A DNA stretch of 64,000 bases, taken from assembly GCA_017509785.1 (NCBI GenBank), contig JAFWOT010000014.1, positions 149,728 to 213,727 of the forward strand. Direction: 5' to 3'. The first letter of the stretch is position 1. Every line of letters starts with the position of its first letter. The position numbers and the translations under genes are program-made. The DNA is from Clostridia bacterium. Its GTDB lineage: Bacteria; Bacillota; Clostridia; Christensenellales; CAG-138. Below the pieces are notes generated by a model, which saw only the letters and a program-made list of their open reading frames with translations, was not told the DNA's origin and searched no databases. This document shows, piece after piece, positions 25,409 through 34,718 of this stretch.

Positions 25409-26569
25409 TTATCCAAAGTATTTTTGCATTAAGCTGTCGAACAGCAGCTGCGCCTCATCAAGCGCCTTCTGAACGACAACTTTTGATTTGTCGACTTGTT
25501 TGGCAAAAGCTTCGAATTGATACTGTATATCAATTGAAGGGTTCATAACCTTAATTGCTCGAACTTTTTGTATGCCGAATGCCGCTTGTGAAGTTGAGTT
25601 TTTCGCCTCTTCAAATTGTCTATCCATATAAGCAGACATAAATGAGTATTTAAGGAAATATGGCGAAACCTTTTTCTTATCAGGCTGAATAAGTACTATA
25701 TTTGCCGACAAGGTATAATCCTTCCGAGCTGGGACAAATATTGGATTTCCGATTGTCCCTATTTTTCCAATAATGAAATCCCCATCATGTACCTCGTAAC
25801 GTTGAAGGTGTTCCTCCAATACATTCCGCCCTACTTTGCGCGCATTTTCAAAATCAATTACGCCTGTTTTATAGTCGCAATCTTTTATGCTGACATAAGG
25901 AATCCCTGCCTCATCCACTGGTGGGGTCCTATGACTTGGCTGAGGATCTATTGATTCTGCGACATCCCCAACAGTGTGTATTGGCCACTTATCTGTTCCA
26001 GAAAGAGGGTCTCCAAACATCTCGACAAATCGGGCTTTGATGAGGGTATCGAGGGCGCGGAGCTGGCGCTGGCGTGTTTGAACCAAACGGCCAACTTTAT
26101 CAAGAATACCTACTATTGATCCCTGTTGTTCCAGCACCGGTATTGGTAAATCAATATCTCCGACTTCGCCAAGATAGATGCCTTTCTGAGCAACTCCTCT
26201 TGCAGTTTTTTCAATATGAGCACGCCTGCTTTGAAGAGCATACATAAGGTATCTACTTGTGCAGATTTCTCTACGGGGATGCAATACTGCTACACTTCGC
26301 TGGAGTGTGAAACGCGGCATATCATCTGAGACAACAGCTGTACGCCCAACAGTACCAACAATTGTCAGTAAAACGTCTCCTGGTACAATCATTGTACGTT
26401 TGTCTTCTTGCTGAAAGGCTTCTTCTGTCAGGAATCTTGGATCATCCACAGTTATTTCATCGTCGAAAATATTCTTTGAGCTAAGCATCAAATACTTGCT
26501 CTCCTCAACACCTTGCGGCGGATTATGACTTCCATCTGTGATGGAATGACATATCTCCCGAACCTTCAT
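25409..26569 (-). CDS. hsdS: Type I restriction-modification specificity subunit HsdS
   Basis: A 386-aa protein from ATG 26569, with GGAGGAAC 5-10 nt upstream; the 10-codon longer frame is rejected. There are two target-recognition domains (about 1-150 and 195-345), each followed by a conserved helical spacer (LEQQGSIVGILDKVGRLVQTR at about 150, and FEAFAKQVDKSKVVVQKAL at the end). The mid-protein ALDTLIKARFVEMFGDP block is typical of HsdS. It sets the DNA sequence that HsdM methylates and HsdR restricts. Recognition-domain codons are more AT-rich than the linkers, consistent with domain exchange. Confidence 0.95.
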   Translation of the reverse strand: MKVREICHSITDGSHNPPQGVEESKYLMLSSKNIFDDEITVDDPRFLTEEAFQQEDKRTMIVPGDVLLTIVGTVGRTAVVSDDMPRFTLQRSVAVLHPRREICTSRYLMYALQSRRAHIEKTARGVAQKGIYLGEVGDIDLPIPVLEQQGSIVGILDKVGRLVQTRQRQLRALDTLIKARFVEMFGDPLSGTDKWPIHTVGDVAESIDPQPSHRTPPVDEAGIPYVSIKDCDYKTGVIDFENARKVGRNVLEEHLQRYEVHDGDFIIGKIGTIGNPIFVPARKDYTLSANIVLIQPDKKKVSPYFLKYSFMSAYMDRQFEEAKNSTSQAAFGIQKVRAIKVMNPSIDIQYQFEAFAKQVDKSKVVVQKALDEAQLLFDSLMQKYFG

Positions 26570-26608
26570 CGTTGTTCCTCCACAAATCCGAATTTGCATT
26601 TCCCCTTT

Positions 26609-27022
26609 TCACGCCTTGATAAGCGCGATAACGGCAACTATCAACGCAACAAGTGAAACAAGCGTTGTAAACAGCACTATGGAATCCTGATAATTGTCAT
26701 CTAAGCTTTCATTGAAACAAAGAAAGGCAATAATTGCCATCAGCAACAATGCTGCCGTTGCAAATATGCGCACCCAAAGCTCCACGGTCGCCCCTATGAG
26801 CGTTGTCCAAAGAAGTACTATCCCGGCTATGAAAAGAACCGCCATTAACACAAAAGCAAATGCATTCAAAAACCTGAATACGCTTCGTCTGGTCTTCTTC
26901 CCTTTAGACTTTTGTTCTTCGCTTGCCGTTTGCGCTCTGACTATCGCCTCAGCCAGCTTATCATAGTCGATATCGAGATTCAGGTTCTCGATCACATTTT
27001 TCGTCGTGGGTTTCTTACTCAT
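26609..27022 (-). CDS. Small multi-pass membrane protein in the type I R-M operon
   Basis: A 137-aa protein: a soluble N-terminal 45 residues, then three predicted membrane segments (about 52-78 FAFVLMAVLFIAGIVLL, 84-104 FATAALLLMAIIAFLCF and 114-136 LFTTLVSLVALIVAVIAL). No known family was recognised. It overlaps the end of the Bro-N gene by 8 bp and lies 39 bp upstream of hsdS, so it is co-expressed with the R-M genes. A membrane effector and a simple accessory are both possible. Confidence 0.7.
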   Translation of the reverse strand: MSKKPTTKNVIENLNLDIDYDKLAEAIVRAQTASEEQKSKGKKTRRSVFRFLNAFAFVLMAVLFIAGIVLLWTTLIGATVELWVRIFATAALLLMAIIAFLCFNESLDDNYQDSIVLFTTLVSLVALIVAVIALIKA

Positions 27023-27878
27023 TCCTTTCCTCCTCAGCCACCGCCTCGATCATCTCCGTGACGACCTCATTCAGCTTTGCGGCGTTATCCTTCGTTATGA
27101 CGGGGCGGCCGGTCTGCGCCTCTATGCTCCTGCGGGCGTCGCCCGCGATACTGCCGCCCGCGCGGGCAGTGCGTTTGTTCTCCTCAAGGCCGATGGGATC
27201 CTGCGCCCTGGTAAGCTCGGTGGTGGAGGCCTCCGCCAGCATATTGAGCGCAAGCTCCAGCGTGCTCATGTTATCGCGCAGGTTCTCCTTTTTGAGCCCC
27301 TTGAGGTTCTTATACTGCCGCGTGCTCATGCCCGACCACGCCCTTGTGACCTCATCCGTGAGTATCGCGTACTCCGCGCCCTTTTCAACGCCGTGCGCCT
27401 GCCACTCGTCGGTCAGCTCCCTGCGCGCACGTATCGAAATAAGCCGCTGATTGATCCAATCCTCGGAATATCCCTTTTTCGCGTAGGTTTCGAGTGCCCG
27501 GTTTATGGTGAGCTCGGGATCGATCGTCTCCTCAATGCGCTCCCTGCCGACCCTTGCCAGCCACAGCTTGAAAGGCTCCGCCTTCTTGGAGGGTATGGAC
27601 TGGATCAGGCGAAGAAGCTGCTCCGTATCGGCGACGTCGGTCAAGCGATTTTTGCCATCCTGTGAAGGCATTTTCAACCGGTTACAATTTGTAACCAGTT
27701 CGCTGCCCTCATTTTTTAATCTGTTTTTGAGGACTTTCCAATAGTTCCTCGCTCCGTCTGTGTCGGGCTGATCCGTGAGAATACCCACGACGTCCACTAT
27801 CGAAAAATACCATTCCTCTTTTTCCTCATCCCAAGCGGTGCGGATTGGGCGGTTTTCAAATTTCTTTATATCGCTCAT
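27015..27878 (-). CDS. Bro-N/DinD-like protein associated with type I R-M
   Basis: A 287-aa protein. The N-terminal 100 residues (RTAWDEEKEEWYFSIVDVVG, ARNYWKVLKNRLK) are the Bro-N domain, common in phage antirepressors and in DinD. The C-terminal part contains NQRLISIRARRELTDEWQ and ITKDNAAKLNEVV, typical of the version found inside hsd operons. Its start overlaps the hsdM stop by 4 bp. Function is unproven; DNA binding is expected from Bro-N. Confidence 0.85.
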   Translation of the reverse strand: MSDIKKFENRPIRTAWDEEKEEWYFSIVDVVGILTDQPDTDGARNYWKVLKNRLKNEGSELVTNCNRLKMPSQDGKNRLTDVADTEQLLRLIQSIPSKKAEPFKLWLARVGRERIEETIDPELTINRALETYAKKGYSEDWINQRLISIRARRELTDEWQAHGVEKGAEYAILTDEVTRAWSGMSTRQYKNLKGLKKENLRDNMSTLELALNMLAEASTTELTRAQDPIGLEENKRTARAGGSIAGDARRSIEAQTGRPVITKDNAAKLNEVVTEMIEAVAEEERNE

Positions 27879-29425
27879 TTCAGCATTTCCTCCAGCTCGT
27901 CCATGGTCGTTTTGATCTCCGCCTCAAGCGCACGCAGCTGAGCCATAATCTCACTCGTGGGCGGGTACTCCACGGGCTTATACTCAGTCTGCTTATACTT
28001 GTTGATGGAAAGGTCGTAATCGTTATCCACGATCTCCTTTTTCGGGACGAAGAAGGATTTTTCGGTGCGCTTCCTCTCGCTTTCATTATACACCTCATCC
28101 ACCGCTCCGCGGTCCCCCTTCCCCTCAAGGGGAAGGCTGTTAAAGGAACGGAACCTCGCGATAATATCAGGAATATCGTTCTCATTCACGGGGCTGCGCT
28201 TATCGTCAAGCGAGAAGCCGTCTGCCTGCATATCGTAGAACCAGACGTTATCCGTGCCGCCGTGACCGGTTTTGGTGAATATCAGCACCGCGGTCGAAAC
28301 GCCGGCATAGGGCTTGAACACGCCCGAGGGCATGGAGATGACGGCCTCAAGACGGTTGCCCTCGATGAGCTCCTTTCGTATCGCCTTATGCGCCGCGGAG
28401 GAGCCGAAGAGCACTCCGTCCGGAACTATGCACGCGCATCTGCCGCCGACTCTGAGCATTCGCAGGAACAGCGCGAGGAACAAAAGCTCGGTCTTTTTCG
28501 TCTTGCAGACCTTCAGAAGATCGGTCGAGACTATGTCCGCGTCGAGACTGCCCTTGAAAGGGGGGTTGGCGAGTATCAGCGAATACTTGTCCTTATCCGG
28601 GTTCTGATCGGATAAGCTGTCGCGGTATTCGATGAAGGGGTTGTCCACCCCGTGCGTCATCATGTTCATTGCGCCTATGCGGAGCATTGTGCGATCCATA
28701 TCGTAGCCGTGGAACATGTGGTTCATGTAATGATCCTTCTTGACACGGTTGAAGAATATCTCCTCCCTGCGGTGCTCCTTAAGGTATTCTCCCGCCGCTA
28801 CGAGGAAGCCCGACGTGCCGCAGGCGGGATCGCAAATAACGTCGTCCGCCTTAGGGTCCATGAGCTCCACCATCATGCGGATTATGTGGCGCGGTGTGCG
28901 GAACTGACCGTTGAGGCCGGACTGCGCGATCTTGGATAGCAGATACTCATAGGTATCGCCGCGGATGTCGGAGGACTGCGCCTCGCTCATGAGCGAGTAG
29001 ACGCCGTCGAGCGAATCGACGACCTTTGAAAGCACGAGCGGAGTGGGGATCATGAAAATGGCGTCGTCCATGTAGCGGGAATACGCGCTGTTCTTGTCTC
29101 CATGGAGGTTTTTGATAAACGGGAACACGAGCTCCTGCATGGTGGAATACATCCGCCCCGCGGGAAAATCGCGGAACACAGACCACTTGAGCTGCTTGCC
29201 CTCGACCTTGCGGCCGTTCACTTCAACCTCGTCCGCAAATATGCTGGAATAGGGAAGCCCGAGCATCGCCGCCTCCTTTGCGCGTAGGTTGTCGCTCTCG
29301 TCCAGATCGTGGATGAACATAAAGTATGTGATCTGCTCTATGACCGTCAGCGGGTTCACTATGCCTCCCGCTGCGAAGATGTCCCAAAGGCTGTCGATCC
29401 TGTTTTTGAGTTCGCCTGTTACCAT
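27875..29425 (-). CDS. hsdM: Type I restriction-modification methyltransferase HsdM
   Basis: A 516-aa protein from ATG 29425, preceded by AAAGGATCG; the 16-codon longer frame has no clear site. It has an N-terminal HsdM helical domain (LWDIFAAGGIVNPLTVIEQI), motif I DPACGTSGFLVAAGEYL, motif IV LILANPPF and a C-terminal coiled coil. It methylates adenine at the HsdS-specified site. Near residue 430 the sequence SLPLEGKGDRGAVDEV is encoded by a palindromic repeat (28091-28137). The gene is 137 bp downstream of fic and overlaps the Bro-N gene by 4 bp. Confidence 0.95.
   Translation of the reverse strand: MVTGELKNRIDSLWDIFAAGGIVNPLTVIEQITYFMFIHDLDESDNLRAKEAAMLGLPYSSIFADEVEVNGRKVEGKQLKWSVFRDFPAGRMYSTMQELVFPFIKNLHGDKNSAYSRYMDDAIFMIPTPLVLSKVVDSLDGVYSLMSEAQSSDIRGDTYEYLLSKIAQSGLNGQFRTPRHIIRMMVELMDPKADDVICDPACGTSGFLVAAGEYLKEHRREEIFFNRVKKDHYMNHMFHGYDMDRTMLRIGAMNMMTHGVDNPFIEYRDSLSDQNPDKDKYSLILANPPFKGSLDADIVSTDLLKVCKTKKTELLFLALFLRMLRVGGRCACIVPDGVLFGSSAAHKAIRKELIEGNRLEAVISMPSGVFKPYAGVSTAVLIFTKTGHGGTDNVWFYDMQADGFSLDDKRSPVNENDIPDIIARFRSFNSLPLEGKGDRGAVDEVYNESERKRTEKSFFVPKKEIVDNDYDLSINKYKQTEYKPVEYPPTSEIMAQLRALEAEIKTTMDELEEMLK
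28091..28137. repeat. Palindromic REP-like repeat inserted in frame in hsdM
   Basis: CACCTCATCCACCGCTCCGC continues into CCTTCCCCTCAAGGGGAAGG. The CTTCCCCT/AGGGGAAG arms match the unit in hsdR. It adds about 15 residues (SLPLEGKGDRGAVDEV) to HsdM between the catalytic core and the C-terminal coil. Confidence 0.7.
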
Positions 29426-29562
29426 TTTTCGATCCTTTGACTTTGCATATAAGCAAAGTAGTCCTTTCTTCACGGATTTGATGGTTTTGCATCAGCATAA
29501 TTGCCGCGCCTTCTGCGGCAAAATCAAATGCATGGAAGTTTGCAGACGCAGCTACAAACCTG

Positions 29563-30621
29563 TTACTCCTTATCGTGATTCCAAACGTATTTCGTGTATC
29601 TGCCCCCGCTTATTTTGAGAATGTCCCCGTTTTTCAGCAGATCGTTCAGCGTCCGCTGAACGGTGACCTGGCTGATATCGCCGCATTGGCGCATGATCTC
29701 CGCTTTTGTGATCGGCCCCAACGTGCTTTTTATCGTTTCGCGTACACGGTCGGGCTTGGACATGCTCCGATCCGACAGAATGACGAGCCTTTGCTCAAGC
29801 TCACGGTATGCCGCCACAATTATGCCGAGCAGGTAATTGACGAAAGGGGTATAGTCGTTTGTTCCTTCGTGCCAGCCGACCGAGCTCTCCGCAAGGGTTT
29901 CATAATAGGTTTCCTTGGAGTCATTTATGAGGTTTTCAAGCGATATGTATCTGCCGACCTCATAGCCCGCGCGATACAGAAGCAGCAGAGTCAGTATTCG
30001 GCTCATTCTGCCATTGCCGTCGTTGAACGGGTGGATACAAAGAAAATCAAGTATAAACATCGGAATGAGGAGCAGCGGATCCATCTCGCCGCTTTCGGCC
30101 GCATCGCCATATGCGGCACAGATCCGCTCAACCGCTTCGGGAGTTGCCCATGCGGGAACAGGCTCGAAGCGAACACGCCTCGTCCCGTCGGGAAGCTCCT
30201 CGGAAATAATGTTGTCGGAGTTCTTAAAGGTGCCGCCAATGGACTTCCCGCTGTACCTGTACAGATCACGGTGAAGCTGGAGTATCGAGCCGGGCTTTAC
30301 GGGGATGTATTCATGATTCTCATGCACCGCTTTAAGCACGTCGCGGTATCCGGCGATCTCCTGCTCGGACCGATCGCGCGGCATGGTTTTCTCGCGGACA
30401 AGCTTGTTAAGACGATCGTCCGTGGTAATTATACCCTCGATCCTGTTGGACGCCCCGGTGCTTTGGATCTTAGCAAGTTCTATGAGCTCGTTCACAGCGG
30501 CTTTATCTGCGTCCTTATAAGACGCCTGCTTACCTTTATGCTCATAAATGTCTACAAGAAGCGCGACTGTTTCCGGTGTCAGCAGCTTCAAATAATAGGT
30601 TTTATAATCAATTTCTCTCAT
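29563..30621 (-). CDS. Fic-domain AMPylase with N-terminal inhibitory helix and C-terminal winged helix
   Basis: A 352-aa protein. The Fic active site is HPFNDGNGRMSR (His197). The autoinhibitory (S/T)xxxE(G/N) motif is SNRIEG (58-63), so this is a class II Fic with N-terminal inhibition. The C-terminal 70 residues form a winged helix (TKAEIMRQCGDISQVTVQRTL). It transfers AMP to hydroxyl side chains; the target is unknown. It is 137 bp upstream of hsdM on the same strand, and such Fic genes often accompany type I R-M loci. The winged helix and the inverted repeat in its promoter suggest autoregulation. Confidence 0.93.
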   Translation of the reverse strand: MREIDYKTYYLKLLTPETVALLVDIYEHKGKQASYKDADKAAVNELIELAKIQSTGASNRIEGIITTDDRLNKLVREKTMPRDRSEQEIAGYRDVLKAVHENHEYIPVKPGSILQLHRDLYRYSGKSIGGTFKNSDNIISEELPDGTRRVRFEPVPAWATPEAVERICAAYGDAAESGEMDPLLLIPMFILDFLCIHPFNDGNGRMSRILTLLLLYRAGYEVGRYISLENLINDSKETYYETLAESSVGWHEGTNDYTPFVNYLLGIIVAAYRELEQRLVILSDRSMSKPDRVRETIKSTLGPITKAEIMRQCGDISQVTVQRTLNDLLKNGDILKISGGRYTKYVWNHDKE

Positions 30622-30658
30622 ATTGCCTCTCTGCGTCTATCGAACTCAACGCATGTAT

Positions 30659-30687
30659 ATTATACTGATGCTATTGTTCAACGTCAA
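30659..30687 (-). promoter_or_regulatory. Promoter of fic and probably of the type I R-M run
   Basis: Minus strand TTGACG (30687-30682), a 17-bp spacer and perfect TATAAT (30664-30659), 38 bp upstream of the fic start codon. Confidence 0.8.
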
Positions 30688-30688
30688 G

Positions 30689-30726
30689 CTTAATTTAGTC
30701 TTTTTGCTAAAAATGATTAAATTAAG
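30689..30726. promoter_or_regulatory. Inverted repeat abutting the fic promoter, candidate operator
   Basis: CTTAATTTA (30689-30697) and TAAATTAAG (30718-30726) are perfect 9-bp inverted arms separated by 20 bp, starting 1 bp upstream of the -35 box. There is no T-run, so it is not a terminator. A winged-helix protein, perhaps Fic itself, could bind here; this is inference. Confidence 0.5.
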
Positions 30727-30771
30727 CCCGGGTCGGCCTATTTGCCGTCTCCGGGCCATATCTGCTGGTTG

Positions 30772-33588
30772 TTATTCCATTATCTGCATCATGTTTCCGC
30801 ACGGCGCATCCTTGTTCCAATAGTTTGTGCACCCGTAAAACACATTCCCGTTCTTTTGATTCATTTTGACTATCATATAGCCGTCCGTGCATTTTGGGCA
30901 TTTGAATATGTCATGCATATGAGCTCGGTCGTTGGTCATAAAATCGCAGATCTCTGCTTCGTTCGTACAGATATAGAGGTGCAGGCCGTAGTTTTTATTG
31001 AACTCATATTTGAGCGGGAACCCGCAGACAGGGCAGCGAAGGCTGAAAAGATCGACTATCTGCGTATTGATCTCGCCGTCGAGCGGAAGATGGTGTTCCT
31101 TTATCAATTCCACGAGGAAGCGCGAAGGCTTGTTTTTCGGAACAGCAATGTAAACGCGGTTCTTCGTGCGCGTGAGTGCGACGTAAAAGAGCCTGCGCTC
31201 CTCGGCAAACGGCATGCTCCTGTCCTCATACATCACGAGCTTCATTATCGGATCGTCCTCGATCTGACACGGGAAGCCGAACTTGCCTTCGAACATGTTT
31301 ACAAGTATCACGTTATCATAGCCCAAGCCCTTCGAGCTGTGCGCCGTCATGAAAGTGATGTCGGCATTCGGATACTTTTCGCTTCTGACCTTTCCGCCAA
31401 GCTCGCTGAATAGGCCCGATCTGACCAGCTTATACATATCATAGTTATATCTACCGATCAAAAGTATCGTTTTCTTCGGTCCGTACTCCTTTATTATTTC
31501 GCCGATCATCGCCTCTATCTTCTCCGCGAGAGCTTTGAAAGGCCTGACTCCATCATCAAACACTCTCAGCCGGATCGGGTCGGAAATATGTTTCGGGCTG
31601 ATCAGCTGCTTTCGGATCTGCGTTGAGTTTTTCTGGACAAAGCTTCCCGCGATATCTATAAGCTCCTGCGAGTTGCGGTACGTATGTGTGATCTTAAGCT
31701 CCGTTCCGCTGCCCATAAGCTCAAGGAATCGTGTGAACAGGGTGATATCCGAGCCGGAAAAAGCATAGATGGACTGCCAATCGTCGCCGACTGCGACCAC
31801 CTTTGCATTAGTTATCTGGGAGAGCCTTTTAGTCAGGTTGAACCTTTGGCGGGCGATATCCTGGAACTCATCTATGATTATGTATTTATACGGCAGCTCG
31901 ATATGCTGTTTTTCGATCTCGGCCAGATAGAAATGCGCGTCGTTTATCATATCCGCAAAATCGATCTGGTTCGTTTGGCGCAGGACGCTCTGATAATGCG
32001 CATACACCTGTTCAGCTATGTCAAGGAACAGAAGCGTGCGCGGATTATCCGTTTTCGAGCGCAGCACCTGAAACCCGCCCTCGTCGTAACCGGTCGTCTT
32101 GAACTGCTCGATGAACTTCATCATAAAAATGATGAGCTTGAAAATGTATTTGTCCTTACCTGTTTCGACGATCTTTTTATATACTTCGGTAAGGTCCCGC
32201 GGCTTCAGCACAAAGCCCTCTTCGATCAGCCTCTCGCACAAATGGTCGAGGAGCGGGCGCCTATCATTGTATAAAGACCACGTCTCTATCAATTTCGTAC
32301 GGTATCGCCTGTGCAGATCCCTTTTGTTTTTTATCGCTTTTTTGTATTTTGCCGTCTGCTGCGGCGTGAACAGGTTATTGTAACCGCTCTCCGAAAGCGC
32401 ATAGTGTTCGAGCCAAGCGGTATGCTCCCCCTGTTTTATGTAAAAATCCGGAGTGTACTTCTTCCCCCGCGAAAGCGACTCGAACGGATAGACGCGTTCG
32501 TATTCGTAATCCAGTCCGTTGAGATACAGGAAGTTGGCGATCTGGACCTCCTGATTGGACCTTAAAAACTCGCCTGTTATCGTTTTTACCTGCCTCGTGC
32601 GCTGTGCAGCGACCTTCCTTACGTATTCGCCCAGTCCGCTCTTTAATGTCTCAAAATCCTGCGCGGCTTTATAAAGGTGATACTGATTGAGATTATCAAA
32701 CTTGAACACCTCCTCCGTCAGATCAAAATAATACCCCATGAAAAGGACGAGATTGCGCATAAGAGGCTTGTTGTCGTAGATGGACTTCTCAAGCATATCG
32801 AATATGATCTGATATGACTGAAAGTTTACGGAAGGCGGCTCGGAAGAAAACCGGCGTACGATATCGAACGCGAACGAATGAAACGTGCATATCTGGGCGG
32901 GGATGCCGAGGCGTTTATTGATCCTGTCCTTCAGTTCTCCTATCGCCTTATTGGTATATGAGATGACTATGATCTCCCTCGGATCGACGCCCTATTTATC
33001 AACGAGATACTTCACTTTTGCCGCCATCGTGGTGGTCTTTCCGGCGCCCGCTCCCGCGACAAGCAGACAATAATCGTCATCAACAACGACCGCTCGCCGC
33101 TGCTCTTCATCGAGCTTGATCTCCGGGTCAATATCTCTCAGTATCCCGTCGAAGTATTCCTTGTTTCGCGCCAGGTGGGTGCTTACAAATCCCTCGTTAT
33201 GGGAAACAACATCCGCGTCCAGGGATCTCATCCTGCGGATAAAGCCGTTCAGCTCCGCAGTGTCGATCCTGAACTCCGAGGCATGGTTGGAAACATACCT
33301 GAAAATGAGTTCATTTCCCAAAGCCGCATAATACTTCTCATATGCGGCGCGAAACCGATCCCGGTCTTTTCCGGAGACGTAATGCGCCGGGCTTAAAAGC
33401 TCAGCATAGTCCCTGTCGAATGAAAGAAGCACGTTATGCAGGTTGCCGTAGTCGATCTCTTTCAGCCCTGCGGCATCCTTCTTTTCGGACGATGCAAAGA
33501 AATACGCGGACGGAAGCCCGCAGTGCGGACATTTTTCCGCCCTGTCGGAGATCATATTACCGCATTCGGGACATTTGATGAGAGCCAT
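30772..33588 (-). pseudogene. UvrD-like helicase with zinc ribbons, interrupted by an in-frame amber codon
   Basis: Two open segments, 32992-33588 and 30772-32991, are in the same frame, separated only by TAG at 32994-32992 (codon 199). Read through, the product is about 938 residues: N-terminal zinc ribbon (CPECG...CPHCG, residues 6-23), Walker A AGAGAGKTT (178-186), VISYTNKAIGELKDR just after the stop, IIIDEFQDIARQ, VGDDWQSIYAFSG, MTAHSSKGLGYDNV, LFYVALTRTKNRVYI and a C-terminal topoisomerase-like C4 zinc ribbon. The stop falls right after the Walker A helix, and both halves are otherwise intact, so the mutation is recent, a sequencing error, or suppressed. A CAG-to-TAG change is the simplest cause. 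It is 31 bp downstream of the HTH-tailed protein gene. Confidence 0.88.
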
Positions 33589-33619
33589 CTGTTATTGCCT
33601 CCGGTTATCCCACAACATT

Positions 33620-34342
33620 TTAGAGCCCGAGTTTCTGTATCCTCATTTTGATCGCGTACTGCGTGCGTTTCAGCGTTGCGGCGATCTCGCCTATTGGGAC
33701 GTTCTTTTTATAAAGATCCGCAAGGCATTCGTCGTGCGCCGGCGTCCACGGCTGATTGCTCATTTCCCTGTTGTTTTTGCTGTTTTGGATGCAGATTATC
33801 GCATCGATATTGTCCATAATGAAGCGCTGAGCCTCCGCGTCGTACAGCACCGAAATGTACGGACCGTTCGGGCCCTCCCTGTCGACTGCGGTGATCCCCA
33901 TCGAGACGCCACTTTCTGTCGGGCGACGGGTATTATTTCCATTCGAATTCACAACACTCTGCAGAAGGCCGAATTCCGTCAGCCATTCGGAAATGGAAGT
34001 GTATTTCAGCGGATCGAGTTCATCGTTTTCCGCAAGCGCTGTAATGTTTTTTGCGAGGACCGATATCGTTACGGGATGTTCTGAAGGCATAAAGCGCGCT
34101 TGTTGCTCAGCAGTAAGCGCGAACGGGGGCTTTTGTTGCTTTTTCTCGCGCTGAGTACGCCCCACTCCCCCGTTTTCAAGTACCCTTCGCAGTATGTCCG
34201 ACACGAAAAACAAGCAGCGTGAGATCCGCACGTTGTTTATCATGTCGGTCTCGGCCGTGGGCTTATCCGTGATGGGATCGATGCCGTTGGCCATTTTGTC
34301 AAGATACATCTTGGCTCGTTCGATGGTTTCAAGTTCGGTCAT
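33620..34342 (-). CDS. Helicase-associated protein with C-terminal HTH
   Basis: A 240-aa protein from ATG 34342 (GGAG 5 nt upstream); the longer frame adds 8 residues. The last 43 residues (PWTPAHDECLADLYKKNVPI, then EIAATLKRTQYAIKMRIQKL) form a SANT/GcrA-like helix-turn-helix. The N-terminal 200 residues are not recognised. It is immediately upstream of the UvrD-like gene on the same strand, so it likely works with that helicase. Confidence 0.7.
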   Translation of the reverse strand: MTELETIERAKMYLDKMANGIDPITDKPTAETDMINNVRISRCLFFVSDILRRVLENGGVGRTQREKKQQKPPFALTAEQQARFMPSEHPVTISVLAKNITALAENDELDPLKYTSISEWLTEFGLLQSVVNSNGNNTRRPTESGVSMGITAVDREGPNGPYISVLYDAEAQRFIMDNIDAIICIQNSKNNREMSNQPWTPAHDECLADLYKKNVPIGEIAATLKRTQYAIKMRIQKLGL

Positions 34343-34352
34343 GTTAACTCCT

Positions 34353-34589
34353 TTATCCAACCACAAGTTTATTCGTCTTCTTCAGATACTTCGCCGGAAT
34401 CGGGCGGTCCAGGTGCCAGGTGATATTCATCGGGCGGGAGCCCTCGTGCTTGACGTATGCCGCCGTGCCGAGGAAGGTATAGGCAGCGGCTCCGCCCGAA
34501 ATACGATCATTCTTGAATTCACGGACGAAAAGCAGCACCCGGCTGCCGCGCTCGGCGTGATGGATATAGCGCTGGCCGGTCGGGATCAT
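34353..34589 (-). pseudogene. C-terminal remnant of a DUF3427 domain helicase
   Basis: A 78-codon frame. The run SRVLLFVREFKNDRISG, then AAYTFLGTAAYVKHEGSRP and MNITWHLDRPIPAKYLKK match the end of the DUF3427 domain, which normally closes a SF2 helicase of about 900-1000 aa. Everything upstream of this end is missing; the sequence turns non-coding at about 34590 and then into repeat copy B. It is a truncation relic, showing that another defence helicase once stood here. Confidence 0.75.
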
Positions 34590-34718
34590 TTCAGCACCCT
34601 CTGTTTTACAGATTCTCTAACCAGTATACCAAAAAATAGGTTGTTTTTCAATATGGCTGTAAGGCATAGCCCCCTTGCTGAAAAAGAATGCCCAAAGTAC
34701 ACGCGCTCCCCCACTTTA

